Below are positions 50,601-61,384 of a DNA stretch of 64,000 nt, in pieces. Both the position numbers and the translations under genes were made by a program. The DNA lies in contig CM072879.1 of assembly GCA_036937835.1 (NCBI GenBank), positions 12,827,001-12,891,000 on the forward strand, given 5' to 3'. The notes below the pieces were generated by a model. It was not told the DNA's origin, searched no databases, and saw nothing but the letters and a program-made list of their open reading frames with translations. This DNA is from Pampus argenteus (taxonomy: Eukaryota > Chordata > Actinopteri > Scombriformes > Stromateidae). Numbering within the stretch: position 1 is the first letter of the stretch; every line of letters starts with the position of its first letter.

Positions 50601-53600
50601 CACCACCAACAGCAACACCAACAACACCAACAGCAACAACAGCAGCAGCAACAGCAGGCACAGCAGCAACAACAGGAGACGCAGCTGTCTGTGACAGACA
50701 GTCCAGCTCCTGGGCTCCCATACCAGACAAGCTCCGCAAAAGAGAACCAGGGCCCGTCAGCAGCTGCGGAGGAGTCAACAGACACGCCAACAAAAAGCAC
50801 CAAGAAGCCTCAATCGTCACAACTGCAGCCTCCACAGCCGCACCTGCTCAAGCCAGTTGTCAATAAACAGGTCAGTTTAACTTAATGACAGAGCTTTTAT
50901 TGAAAGCAAACTCTGTGGAAAAAAAAATATTTATAAAAGTATCTATAAGATCCACACAAGAGAGATAGTTCTTTAGTGGCTCATATTATACAAGTTGTTA
51001 AATACTAAAATATTTAAGTGAAAGCTACAACAATCTTCAAGCATTTGATGGTTTCAGCTTCTCAAAACTAGAAATTTTGATTTTCTTGTCTTAACACTAC
51101 AAAAATATATTGTGTTTTATACTGGATTCTTTACACCAAAACATTGATTAAAAACATTTGTTGTTGTTGTTGTTTTTAAGGGTTCTCAGTCGACCTTGAG
51201 CACTCCGGGCCCCAATGAACGGACAGTCGCTTGGGTGTCCAACATGCCACATCTCTCTGCTGACATCGAGAGCCTGCGGCCGGACCGTGAGGGTCAGCTG
51301 AAAGAGTACTCCAAGAGCATGGATGAGTCACGACTAGAGAGGGTGAGCACATTATTTTTTTTTTTTCTTTAAGTAAAATGCTTTATGCTTAGCATAAAAA
51401 CAATTGCGCGACAGAGTTCAGTGTCTATATTGATAAAATCATCATTCAGGAACATTGTTGAAATCCGTGGACAACACCACTGATGTCCCTATATGTCGCT
51501 CATCTTTCAGGTAAAAGAGTACGAAGAAGAAATACACTCGTTGAAGGAGCGGCTGAAGATGTCTCATCGCAAACTTGAAGAATACGAGCAGAGACTTATG
51601 TCGCAGGAACAACAGACGAGCAAGATCCTGCAGCAGTATCAGTGCCGCCTGGAAGACAGTGAGCGCCGCCTGAAGCAGCAGCAAGTGGAAAAGGACTCTC
51701 AAATCAAAGGCATCATCAACAGGTGCTTAGTGTTTGAGCTGAACTGGAGCTGGCAGAGAGGAGGCTGTGCAAGTTATTGCTTTGTGCTTATTATTTCATC
51801 AGACATGTCACACAATATTTAAAACTTTTTTTTTTCCCAGTTACATCACAGCTTATTTACTGATGCTGTCAGTAAATCATGAAAGCGATTGCCACGTCGT
51901 ACTTCTCAGAAATTGATTCCATTTAGAGAAATGTTTTTTTTTAGGTCTGTTGTAAAAGTACTTCAAATACAAAGGAAATCAAAAATCTTATGCTTAGTGA
52001 AGGAAGCAAATGTCATTTGTCACTAAACCAAACGTAGACGTCATCCACTAAAATACAACCTGCATGATATCATATGTATCTGATTTTAAAGGAATAGCTC
52101 CGAATTTTGGGAAATTTTGCATAATCACCATCTTTTCAAGAGCTAGGATAAGAAGATTGATACCGTTCTCATGTTTGCATTCAATACGGAGCTAGAGTCG
52201 GGAGACAATTAGCCTAGCTTAGCATAAAGACTGGAAGCAGGGGGAAACGGCTAGCATGGCTCTCTCCAAAGTTCAAAGATAACTCTCTCTCTCTAAAAGC
52301 ACAAAATATTTTTACACTTTTGTTTCTGTACAGATTGAATAAATGAGAAGGAGCCAGTGGGTTCACCTTGCTTCCAGTCTTTATGCTAAGCTAGGCTAAC
52401 CACATCCTGACTGCAGCTCGGTACTTAATGCACAAACAAGAGTGGTATCAAACCTCTCATGTAACTCTATTTCCCAAAATGTTGAACCTTGTTCATTTCC
52501 ATGTTCCTTTTTAAATGTAGCTCAAGTATCAAAAATAATATTGAAAATCATACCCATAAGGATCATACTAAATATGAAGAACAAAGTCTCAAAGTCATAC
52601 CCACGCATAGAGGTAATGTTCTTGGAAGAAAGCAGGATTCCTGAGATCTTTTTGTGCGCCACATTGCATATCTTTCTGAAAGCCCAGATTGTGCTGGAGC
52701 TCTCGTTTCATTTGATAGGAAGTCTCCTTTAGTTAAACTATACATTTACATTTCTAGCTCCAGATACCGCAGGCTCCAGAAAGCACTGAAGATAGCCGAT
52801 TGTATCTAGAAATATGTCAGGATCTTAATATCATCATATGGCCACATAATCTTACAGTAAATTTGAAGAACACCGGCTTCATAATTCTATTCTTGTCAAC
52901 CGGTTTGTTTGTTTCTATTTCCCTGTTGTCAGACTCATGGCGGTGGAAGATGAGCTGAGAGGGGGTGCCATTCCTGATATTAAGCCTCGAATCCTCACAG
53001 ACCAGGTTTGTGCCTGTGTCTACACCTTTTTATCATCCCTATTTGCTAAAACTTCACTCTTATATCACATCCAGAGCACTTGCCAAAGTGAGAGCAGGGG
53101 AAAAGTTTGCAGCTGTCATACACCTCACCTATACCTCCCATCATTTCAAAAGTACATGTATGTCATGTCTTAAATAACATTTCACCATTTACTGTGCATG
53201 CCTGAGTGGAGACTGGAAAAAAACATAATCCAAAAAATCAAGAGCTGGGTGGAGTTTAAATTTATGTACATATGTTTGTCTGTCTATCAAGTCTCAAAAA
53301 GGTTTTTTTATACCACAGTACACATTCGTCATTAAAAAACAAAACAAAAACAAACCTTGACTATGACTCATCAGCAGCGTCACAGTAATGCTTCAGGGCT
53401 CCACTTCGTGAATGCACCACGTAGGCTGGATTGTGACGCAGCTGAAGAGGCTGTGTATGAAAAACAACAGTTGCTTTCTGGGTTTCAAGGACAAGAAAAC
53501 ACATTTGCCAGTTGAAAACTCAGACTATATATAGAAATTGTATCCACTGGGTTTTCTGTGAGACTGTAATTCTTTTTCTAAATAAATGAGTGAGTGATGA

Positions 53601-54350
53601 GGATAAATGTCCAAACTCTGCAACCAAGTTAGTAGTCTAGTTAAGCAGTTTCGTGTCGGCAAAACAGTATTAGTTTTTGCTTCTAATTATCGTCCCAGCT
53701 ATGAGGTAGACACTCTCACTCTTGATATTGAATTGGAGCCCCATTAAAAAAGACGAATGCACAGTCACGCTTGGCTTTGTGCCATTTTGAGCTGTCCAAC
53801 ACAAATGAATGAAATCTTTTGTTGTCAATCTAAAACATTTGACATACTCAATGTGTCTGCTGCTACATCACGGGTCTACAAACCAACCAATCAGAATACG
53901 ACATAAAGTGATACAGAATAATGCCATTTCTGTCAAAGATAAAAATAAAGTTTAGACAAAATAACACACACACACACACACAAACCAAAATGAAGGAGGT
54001 CATTTTTAACGCACTAAATCTGCTTCATTCCTTTGTATCTCATTAAATAGTTAATTAGTGAGTTTTAGAGGTGCTCGTAGGTAATTCTGTTCCCTTCGGA
54101 CAGAGGCAGGCTAGTTGTTTCCAGTTTTAAAGCTGAGCTAAGCTAATCAGCTGCTGACTGTACCTTTTGCATTTCACAGACAAAATATGTGGTGTCAGTC
54201 TTCTTATCTAACTGCTGTCAAGAAAGTATTTCCAAAATGTTTAACTGTCACCCTCACAAATCTGTAAATGGAGATAAGTAGTAATTTAATGTTTTTTTTT
54301 TCCCCCTTCAGTCGATCAACCAAGGTTATGGTGGCCACCCAGGATCCTGA
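38649..54350 (+). CDS. syngap1: SYNGAP1, synaptic Ras/Rap GTPase-activating protein
   Basis: SYNGAP1 restrains Ras and Rap signalling at excitatory synapses. Coding exons: 38649-38737, 38891-39012, 42673-42826, 43093-43191, 43335-43574, 43710-44045, 44214-44358, 44561-44705, 45020-45256, 45686-45887, 46589-46779, 47761-47965, 48273-48845, 50181-50870, 51181-51342, 51511-51722, 52933-53005, 54312-54350. All phases agree. From ATG 38693 (AGCATGG, good context) they give 1289 residues. Order: RRLKGSIKRAKSQPKLDRTS; the second half of a PH domain (CFACRSASERDKWIENLQ); C2 (LKLWIIEARDLPAKKRYYCE); RasGAP with the Arg-finger region LIFRENTLATK and FLRFMCPAIMSPSLF; a disordered region with ARSSPAYCTSSSDITEP and a Gln/His tract; a coiled coil (VKEYEEEIHSLKERL). 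SYNGAP1 rather than RASAL2 or DAB2IP is chosen because ERTVAWVSNMPHLSADIES and KSVSMMDLQ follow SYNGAP1. No N-terminal PH half was found, and the last exon is unlike mammalian ends. Confidence 0.9.
39725..40011 (+). other. Unexplained open frame inside a syngap1 intron
   Basis: The plus strand is open for about 95 codons here, from CRLADPSVQYFGDTEMKC to LQGYCSDTILDNIILKKC, in otherwise stop-rich intron. Composition looks more protein-like than its surroundings. I do not recognise it. It may be a remnant of a mobile or retroposed sequence, or chance. Confidence 0.3.
40305..40456. repeat. Pentanucleotide array, (TTTAA)n switching to (TTTTA)n
   Basis: About ten TTTAA units run to about 40360, then about nineteen TTTTA units continue in register to 40456. 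The array lies within a syngap1 intron. Confidence 0.95.
41518..41900. mobile_element. MITE-like repeat, copy 2 of the dispersed family
   Basis: GCTTTTAGAGGTGCTGG, AGCCAAGCTAGCCGTTTCCC, CTGCCAGTCTTTATACTAAG and CTAAGCTAAGC match the family at 52091-52488, in the opposite orientation. Confidence 0.6.
50436..50690 (+). repeat. CAR/CAY trinucleotide tract encoding Gln/His in syngap1
   Basis: About 80 codons that are nearly all CAG, CAA or CAC, in the frame of the syngap1 exon 50181-50870. The mixture of CAA, CAG and CAC units is an interrupted, mixed-codon repeat. The block sits in the disordered region between the GAP domain and the coiled coil. Confidence 0.95.
52091..52488. mobile_element. 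MITE-like foldback element, best copy
   Basis: Terminal inverted repeats: ATTTTGGGAAAT near the left end and ATTTCCCAAAAT near the right. Internally, TAGCCTAGCTTAGCATAAAG and ACTGGAAGCA recur as exact reverse complement (TGCTTCCAGT, CTTTATGCTAAGCTAGGCTA) near 52371-52400. No transposase is present, so the copy is non-autonomous. It lies in the intron before the penultimate syngap1 coding exon. Confidence 0.75.
53966..53984. repeat. Short (CA)n run
   Basis: About nine CA units within the last syngap1 intron. Confidence 0.85.
54001..54190. mobile_element. MITE-like repeat, partial copy 3 of the dispersed family
   Basis: GTGAGTTTTAGAGGTGCTCG, AGGCTAGTTGTTTCCAG and GAGCTAAGCTAATCAGC resemble the copy at 41518-41900 in the same orientation, shortened. 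Confidence 0.55.
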
Positions 54351-54499
54351 CTGCCAATTCCAAAGTGACCAGAGTTCATGATGGTCATTCGAGTGTAAGA
54401 AGACTGATTCAGATCCTCCAACATAACCACATGAAGAGAAGCTCTGCAGTAGATCCATCAGGACCGCTGGAGGCTTCTTCTCACAACATTCTTCAGAAC

Positions 54500-54505
54500 A
54501 ATAAA
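54500..54505 (+). terminator. Possible syngap1 poly(A) signal
   Basis: AATAAA 150 bases after the TGA of the last assigned exon. Further AATAAA hexamers occur downstream (near 55132 and 58300), so the true 3' end may be more distal. Confidence 0.4.
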
Positions 54506-55291
54506 CTTTGCACATAATCAGACTTTGCCTGTATCAGAACTTGACAATCAATTTAGTGTGAGAACCAATGTGTGCAGTAAATCCTCTGCACATGTTGGCT
54601 GAAATATAAGCCAATGCCACAACAATGGCAATACTGAACATAACGAGTTTCTTTATTTAATCGGAAGTAGTAAGAAGAAGTGTGTAAAAACTGGAGATGA
54701 CGATGGATTCATGATTTTTTTTTTCTTACAACAAGCAGCACTTCTTCACCTCCTGTAAGTGGCTGCAGACACAATGTTGAAGGCTTTTTTTTACAAGCAC
54801 AATATCACCTCACGGTGACGCCTGTGACAAGCAACAAGCATGTTGTTTTGTGATCCTCAGATGCGTGGCACGAGCAAAGACCTATATTACTATTTGATTC
54901 TAATTTAATCATTTAGTAACATATTCTCACTGCAAAGATGTTTCCACTTACAGAGGTGGTTATCATTATGATTTTTACATCCTTTATAGTACAGCATATC
55001 CATCTGAATAGATGCCAAACAAATCACATCAGCATATATTATATTATAGCTGCTTTCAAAACAATATTTCCCTTTGACAGTGTAAAGCGATAACCTGAAA
55101 TTAGTATATATAGCTACTAAACCTTTTCACAAATAAAATGTGATTTATTCACTTTGTGAAAATAATAATGATGATGATAATCATAATAAAGTGTATACAA
55201 TTAAAAAAAACAGCAATACAAAGTTCTTCATAAACATTATAGACAAAGAAAAGGAAGAAATAGTGTGAAAATGTAAGAAAATACATAATTC

Positions 55292-55712
55292 AAAGGGGCA
55301 CTCCACTGATTTTATTCAGTACCAGAGGGAATACTCTGCCTGTGAAAATAATTATCTTCACATGTCTTCTGTGGCTCTAGAGGAACTTGGGAAGGTCAGT
55401 AACCCCGATGATGTCATAATGATGCTATCAGAGTTATCCTGGCTTAGCCTCAGAGACTGCAAATTTATAACAGGCTGTGTTTACTGCAGCAGGGTTATAT
55501 ATTTATAGTGGTTGAAAGATCACCAGGTTAGGAATGAAAAGATGCTTTAAAAGTAACATTATGAGAAATGTAATGAACTCATACCTGGGACTAAAACTCT
55601 GAATATCTCAACCTCTGCTGCTTTGATTTTGACCATTCTTTTAAAATGTGTGTCTTATTGAGTCCCCCGACTTTATGGAGGTGATATAATAAAATGCTGC
55701 TGGAGTGCCCTT
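55292..55712. mobile_element. MITE-like element with inverted ends GGGGCACTCCA / TGGAGTGCCC
   Basis: The left end AAAGGGGCACTCCACTGATT and the right end GCTGCTGGAGTGCCC form terminal inverted repeats of about 10-11 bases around a 420-bp body with no coding capacity. A related left end occurs at 27467. Confidence 0.6.
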
Positions 55713-56244
55713 CGCTCTTTTAAGAGAAAACAAAACGCTATATAGACTTAAAGTCATGTGTGTCTAAATGATTTCTTAAAGAGAGAGACAGTGTGTGTTG
55801 CTCTAAAGTCAACCTAAACCCACAAAGCCTCAAAAGTAATGAATCAGCCTAAAACATTGTAAAATCAAGGCCTTCACGTCCAGCATTTTTTATTATTTAT
55901 CTTTTGAGCTTCATTACTTGTTTTGTTCTACAGCACTTTGTAACATTGGTTTTCAAAAGTGCTATATAAATACATTTAATTATGATTATAAACATTGTGT
56001 GCAACTGGAAACAAAGCATATTATAGCAAGTAGTGAATTACTCATCTGTTGTTTAATGTTTCTGAAGCATAGATGTGCAACAGTTCTGCATGTGCTTTTT
56101 TAAATGCGAGGACAAGTAAGTCAGTTTGCCGTCAGATATTATTCAAGTGTACAAAACAAAAAACAAAAAAAAAACAACCTTTGAGATGGCTTTCTTACTG
56201 GAAGGCATCTCTCTCTCTTTTTTTTTTTTTTTTAATCCAACCAG

Positions 56245-56354
56245 CTGACTCTTCGGTTCTGTCAGAAGAGGATGGCATTCAGCCTTTTGCATTATATGAC
56301 ATGAAAGCACTGAGAGAAATGGACAGAAATATCAGTGAAAAGGAAAGACGGTGA
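56245..56354 (+). other. Candidate alternative terminal exon downstream of syngap1
   Basis: A strong polypyrimidine tract and CCAACCAG acceptor precede an open reading ADSSVLSEEDGIQPFALYDM continuing through KALREMDRNISEKERR to a stop. Using it needs an upstream exon ending in phase 1. The last well-supported syngap1 exon (ends 53005) is phase 0, which would give only a 19-residue out-of-frame end. It may belong to an unseen alternative exon, or be chance. Confidence 0.3.
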
Positions 56355-56359
56355 AAACA

Positions 56360-59300
56360 ACAGAACAATAAGGAGTTTCCGAGCAGGGATATGTAGTATA
56401 TGTGCATATATATATCTGTGCTGCAGGGCCCGAAATAACAATGCCAATACAAAAAAACAACACATGTAAACTTTGTATATTAAATGTCTTTTTTTTTCTT
56501 TTTTTTTTTGTAGTCAGGTGATGAATTAATAAGCAGTGTGTTGGTTAACTCTGTATGTTAGTCAGAATCATTTATATTACACATTTCATAGTTAATATGA
56601 TTGATAGTTAATATAATTGATCTTAACCTCTTGCCTTTAAAAAGACTTTTTTTTTTTTTCCAGATAAATATCAATGATACAAAGTTATATGTTTATGTTA
56701 CCAGACATGTATAAAAATAGCTTAATGTATATCTATTCTTATATGTAAAATGTATTGAAATCAAGGGTAGGCCTTCAGGCATGTTGAACTTGTGGTAAAC
56801 TGATATTATCAACTCTTAATGCTGCAATCTAGAAACAATTAGTGCCATGGCAGGACTACGTTCCTGAGAGCTGAATAACTTACTGAATATTTAACCAGCG
56901 TTAAAGATGAAATAATACGGCTTCAGATATCTCACCGGTGTTGTGTAACCAAAAACAGCAGTGGTGCTTTCAACAATACTGGATTGCAGTTTTAAGTAAT
57001 TCTTCTTTAATATGCATTTTATTTAAAAGATACAAACATATATATATATATAATATGCCCATGTATTGGAAAAGTTAAGCAACTTTCTCTGTCTTAGCTG
57101 CAGTGGTACAGTGTGCTACCTCTGAAATCGTGCCCTGATCGTTCTTCTCCGTTGCAGTACACCACGGCCTGGGAGGATACTTTATTACATTTGGCTTAAA
57201 AACCTCCATTTATTTATTACAAAAAATGTTAAATGCTGGTTTTGTTTTTAAGAATGTGCAAAGTCGGGCTTAATTTTTTTTCGGTTGCTTGTTTGTTGCT
57301 ATATTAGGATTACTGGTATATAACCTTTACCATCACAGGGCCATTTCTAAGGTATGTCCTGTTTATTATTCTATTTAAGTGCCGTTACCATTAAAAAAAA
57401 TCATACAAATATACTTTAATTATGGGAAGAAATCGATTGTGTTCCAGGTATTCGTCAGACTCTCAGGTGTTACGAGGAATACGGAGATAACTTTTTGATA
57501 TCTTCAACGCCAAATGCACAAAAAAAAACAACAAACAAACAATTTTTTGGCAAGTGAGCATTAAAGCAAAATACAGTTCAAAGAGCACATCAGATGAGTG
57601 GTCTGTGCAGCGGCAACTACTCTGCTTCTATTTTGGTTGGCTTCTAGCCCTCATCTCATCCAGATAAATAGTGGAATTTATGAGTTTCCATTTCTTGTTT
57701 GAGATGAAAAATGTGACAAATGATCCACTGTAATAAATCTTAAGGAATATTATGGAAGATGCTATTGAAGAAGTGCTTTATGTATACAGAAATGTGATAT
57801 TTTAGAGTATTAATGACGCTTTGTTGACCCAAGCTGCAGCTAAAGCAGGACCTAATAAATTCAATGAAATATCTTGTATATTTTGAATAAGGGTATTTAA
57901 CCACACTCAACTTATCTATGTTTCTAAAAATGGATGTATAGCATTTTAGAACTACACACTAAGTTTTTTTTTTTTTCTTGGCAGCTATTATTCTGCATAA
58001 TTGATTTACTATGTCACAATTTAGTTAGTGAGATTTCTGACTTGAATTAGGCCTACTGGATGTAATACCTTCATTTACTTGACATTTCTTTTGAAATAAG
58101 CCATGCCCCATGGATAAGCCATACCCTACAGTCCCCTGATGTTGTATGGTGGATGTTTAATGTTGGTAGTTTTATTTATAATGATAATCGGTATGATTGC
58201 ACTTGTAATTATTATTATTATTAGTGACTTGGTTGATATGATTTGTTATGTTTGAACAAAGGGAATGTATTCATTTTTCAGGTGATTTTTCCGAGTGATT
58301 TAAATAAATTAATAAATCCCTAATTGATTTTATTTTTTTTATTTAAAATACTATAGTGAGCTATTAATTTTAGCAGCTGTATATATGAATTTACATTATT
58401 TATGCTAAAGACCTAAAAGATTGGAGATGAACTTCAAAGATTTAAAAAAAAAAAAAGATTATTATGTGACCAGAGGGGCGCAGGAGAAAATTTAAGAGGT
58501 ATGTTAGAATAATTTATTTTATAAATTTTAAGGTAGATATAATTTATACACATATACTTTTTAACACAACTTTATAGCCGGTTCATGACTTACTTTACTT
58601 TTAAATGAAATATTGAATCATTTCCTGGTTCACATTAAAGAGAAAATCCAGCTGCTCCCTAAACTGTCTGAAACAGTTCTTTCTATACTTTAAATCCACT
58701 GTGTGATGTAAAAATTATCACCATTTAACTTAAGTCCTCGTTACTATGATACAACATACAGCTTCCACCACCATTTATCTGTATCAGTGTACAAAATGAG
58801 TATACAAAATTATTTATAGATAGATGGATAGATATACTTTATTAATCCCAAAACTGGGAAATTACAATGTAGAAGCAGCATTTTCACAAAATACAACACA
58901 ATGAAATAAAAGGAACGACCAAAACAAATTAAGATAGTAAATAAAAATAGAATGCGATACAAAAAGTAAGTAGTACTGAGCGATATTAAAAATAAAAATA
59001 TACAAATAAGCAGTATTGCCATTAGAAGAATAAAGAATAAGGTGCCACATCAACAGTTTCTAAGACATGTTTTTTTCTTTAGGTGTCAGTATTATGTATC
59101 TTTTGTAAATTTATTTCAGTGTCATGGTATCACAATTTTAACCAGAAAAAATTGAAAACAAATTGAAAAAAAAAAGAAAAAATCTATTAAGATTAAGATA
59201 AAAACCAAGCTGCTTTAAGTTTTGCATTCAACACAATCATCCCAAAACTCAAAAGAAAACTTACTCAGCTCATCTATCACATAACTACAGATTTTATTGT

Positions 59301-61000
59301 ATCATCGACAACTCCAGTGATCCTTTAGTCAAATTTTCCCCACTATTTTATTCTATTACACAATCTGCTGATCGAAACACTCTCAACATGATGACCGACT
59401 TCTGCAGGCCCCACCGGCGTCCTCTTCCTTTAATGAAACATTTCCAACCTAATCAAAACACAACACAGAACGATACTCCTCCTCTGTCAGCTACAGCTGT
59501 ATGTGTCACAACCACTCATGTCATTCATCACAGCCTTGTTTACCAATGTCTCCTGTCATTGAGCAGGTAGCAGGATGTCAGCTGCTCTCCATCAGAGATC
59601 TGCATGATGCCAGAGGACTGCAGGAAACCACCTGCTGCTCCCTCAGTTTCTTCTCAGCAGCTGTCACTCACCTTGAAGGGTCATATATGCCTGTAATATA
59701 TACTTGAGCAGTCAACAGTTAGTCAACAACTTACTGAAACAATCTTATGATTGAGATAAAAGATAAAAATTAAAATAGAAATAAAACATGTTTTCAAATT
59801 GCATTAAATCGTATGTGACTGTAAGAATATGGTAGGACTCAAACAATCAAGTCCATTAAACTATATCCATGTTAATATGTGTGATCAATCTAGGCTTCAA
59901 TTAGTTTTATAGATTGAATAACAGCACCATCTTGTGGCATGTTGGGAAGTCACAGAAGGTAGACAAATGCAGCAGATGATTTTCCACATATTACACACTG
60001 TCCAAATTTGATGTTACATTTCACATCACAATGATAGATAAGTTTATATTGAGAAAATAAGGATATCTTCACACTTCATAGAGGATTGCATATAGCATAT
60101 AGCATAATGAGATGCACTTCAGACATGGCATTACAATTAAATAAAGGCACTTTTTTATATGCAAAATTATGATATGCCAGTGGCTCTGCAAGGCTCTATT
60201 AACTTCACCTTGACATAATGCTCACAATGGAAATGCTAACATGATACATTTATCCTCTGAGGATCAAGAATATTTGTGCAAAATGTAATGAGAATCCATC
60301 TAAAATAGATTAATTTATAGATTAAGTTAGATAATATTGTCATGAATATAGGAACAACTAACTGGTATTACTATCTTTTTTTATATAGATAAAATAGATA
60401 TATAATTAAACCCAAACTGGGAAATTAAAGTTGTTTTTCTTTTGTTTTTTTTGTTTTTTTGTCTTTGTTTTTTTAGATAAAAATAGCTTATGCTGCTTAT
60501 ACAATATTTAAATGCTATGTATGAGGATATATTAATGTTTCATATGATTGATATGTCACTTAAATACACACGATTTGTGCCTTTAGTGTAAGTTGGAACT
60601 CAAAAATATATATATTTTTTTGGTTATTCAGTAAAAAATCAATCAGAGATCATGGTTGTTTTTAAAGTAACAACATGAAGTATGAAATCATATATACAGT
60701 ATGTATTTTTGATAATAAATTTAGGTCTGTAGTGAGTTAGTAATTTACTATTACTATAGAGAAAATATGTTTTGGTTTATTTCTAACACAGCCTCCATAT
60801 TACCGTATTTAATGTCTTATTCATGTATATTATTTTCAAAGAAATACAGACACATGAACCAAAATAAGTGTGAGATATTATTTTATTTTATTATTATGAG
60901 GGTTTTTTTTGTTTCTGCACACTGTATGTGCAGTAAACTTGTTTTGGGGCTGAGTGAACAGCAAAAACACAATCTGAAGTAGAAAGTGTATATTAAGAAC
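56360..61000. other. 3' UTR-like and intergenic DNA without recognised genes
   Basis: AT-rich DNA with poly-T runs. The part up to about 58.3 kb could be a long 3' UTR of syngap1, the remainder intergenic between convergent genes. No protein-like exon is seen. Confidence 0.5.
58814..58866. mobile_element. Retroposon tail (ATAGATATACTTTATTAATCCC type)
   Basis: GATAGATATACTTTATTAAT followed by CCCAAAACTGGGAAATT. The TAGATA...CTTTATTGATCCC...GGGAAATT tail is a very common 3' end of teleost non-LTR elements and SINEs. A decayed second copy of the end, CCCAAACTGGGAAATT, is at about 60411-60426. Confidence 0.6.
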
Positions 61001-61003
61001 AAT

Positions 61004-61009
61004 TTTATT
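61004..61009 (-). terminator. Poly(A) signal of the relaxin-receptor gene
   Basis: TTTATT on the plus strand, AATAAA on the minus strand, about 380 bases after the stop codon. Confidence 0.5.
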
Positions 61010-61384
61010 CATTAATTTCTATTCAAAGAAATGACAATTTTTTTTTCACACCTGGACAATCTAAAACCAAGAAAACCACAATTCAGACCGACAGTGCTGC
61101 ACTATTCATTTGTACATTAGTTTTATACAACAGTCAACTATTGTATACTCTTTCCATCGTAATAATACTAACATTAGTATACTTAGCACAGACCCACACA
61201 CACCATAACATAACCTAGAATCTGGATCATTAAAGATAAGCACAGTGAACAATACAGACAGCAAAGACCAGTCTTAAAAGCACACAATCAAAACTTTATG
61301 AATGAGCTCTATAAAAATGAAGCATGCCATCCTTTTTACATGTAGTTTAAGTATAGGTGTAAATAACTCTGTATAACTGTGCCT

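Noticed and set aside
50335..50835. Minus-strand and other-frame ORFs (poly-Leu, poly-Val, poly-Cys) across the Gln/His tract
   Set aside because: They are shadows of the CAA/CAG/CAC repeat, which has no stops in any frame. The syngap1 frame is supported by flanking conserved sequence and splice phases.
38649..54350. Calling the RasGAP gene RASAL2 because of linkage to 1q21-type genes
   Set aside because: The region after the GAP domain (ARSSPAYCTSSSDITEP, ERTVAWVSNMPHLSADIES) matches SYNGAP1. RASAL2 and DAB2IP differ there.
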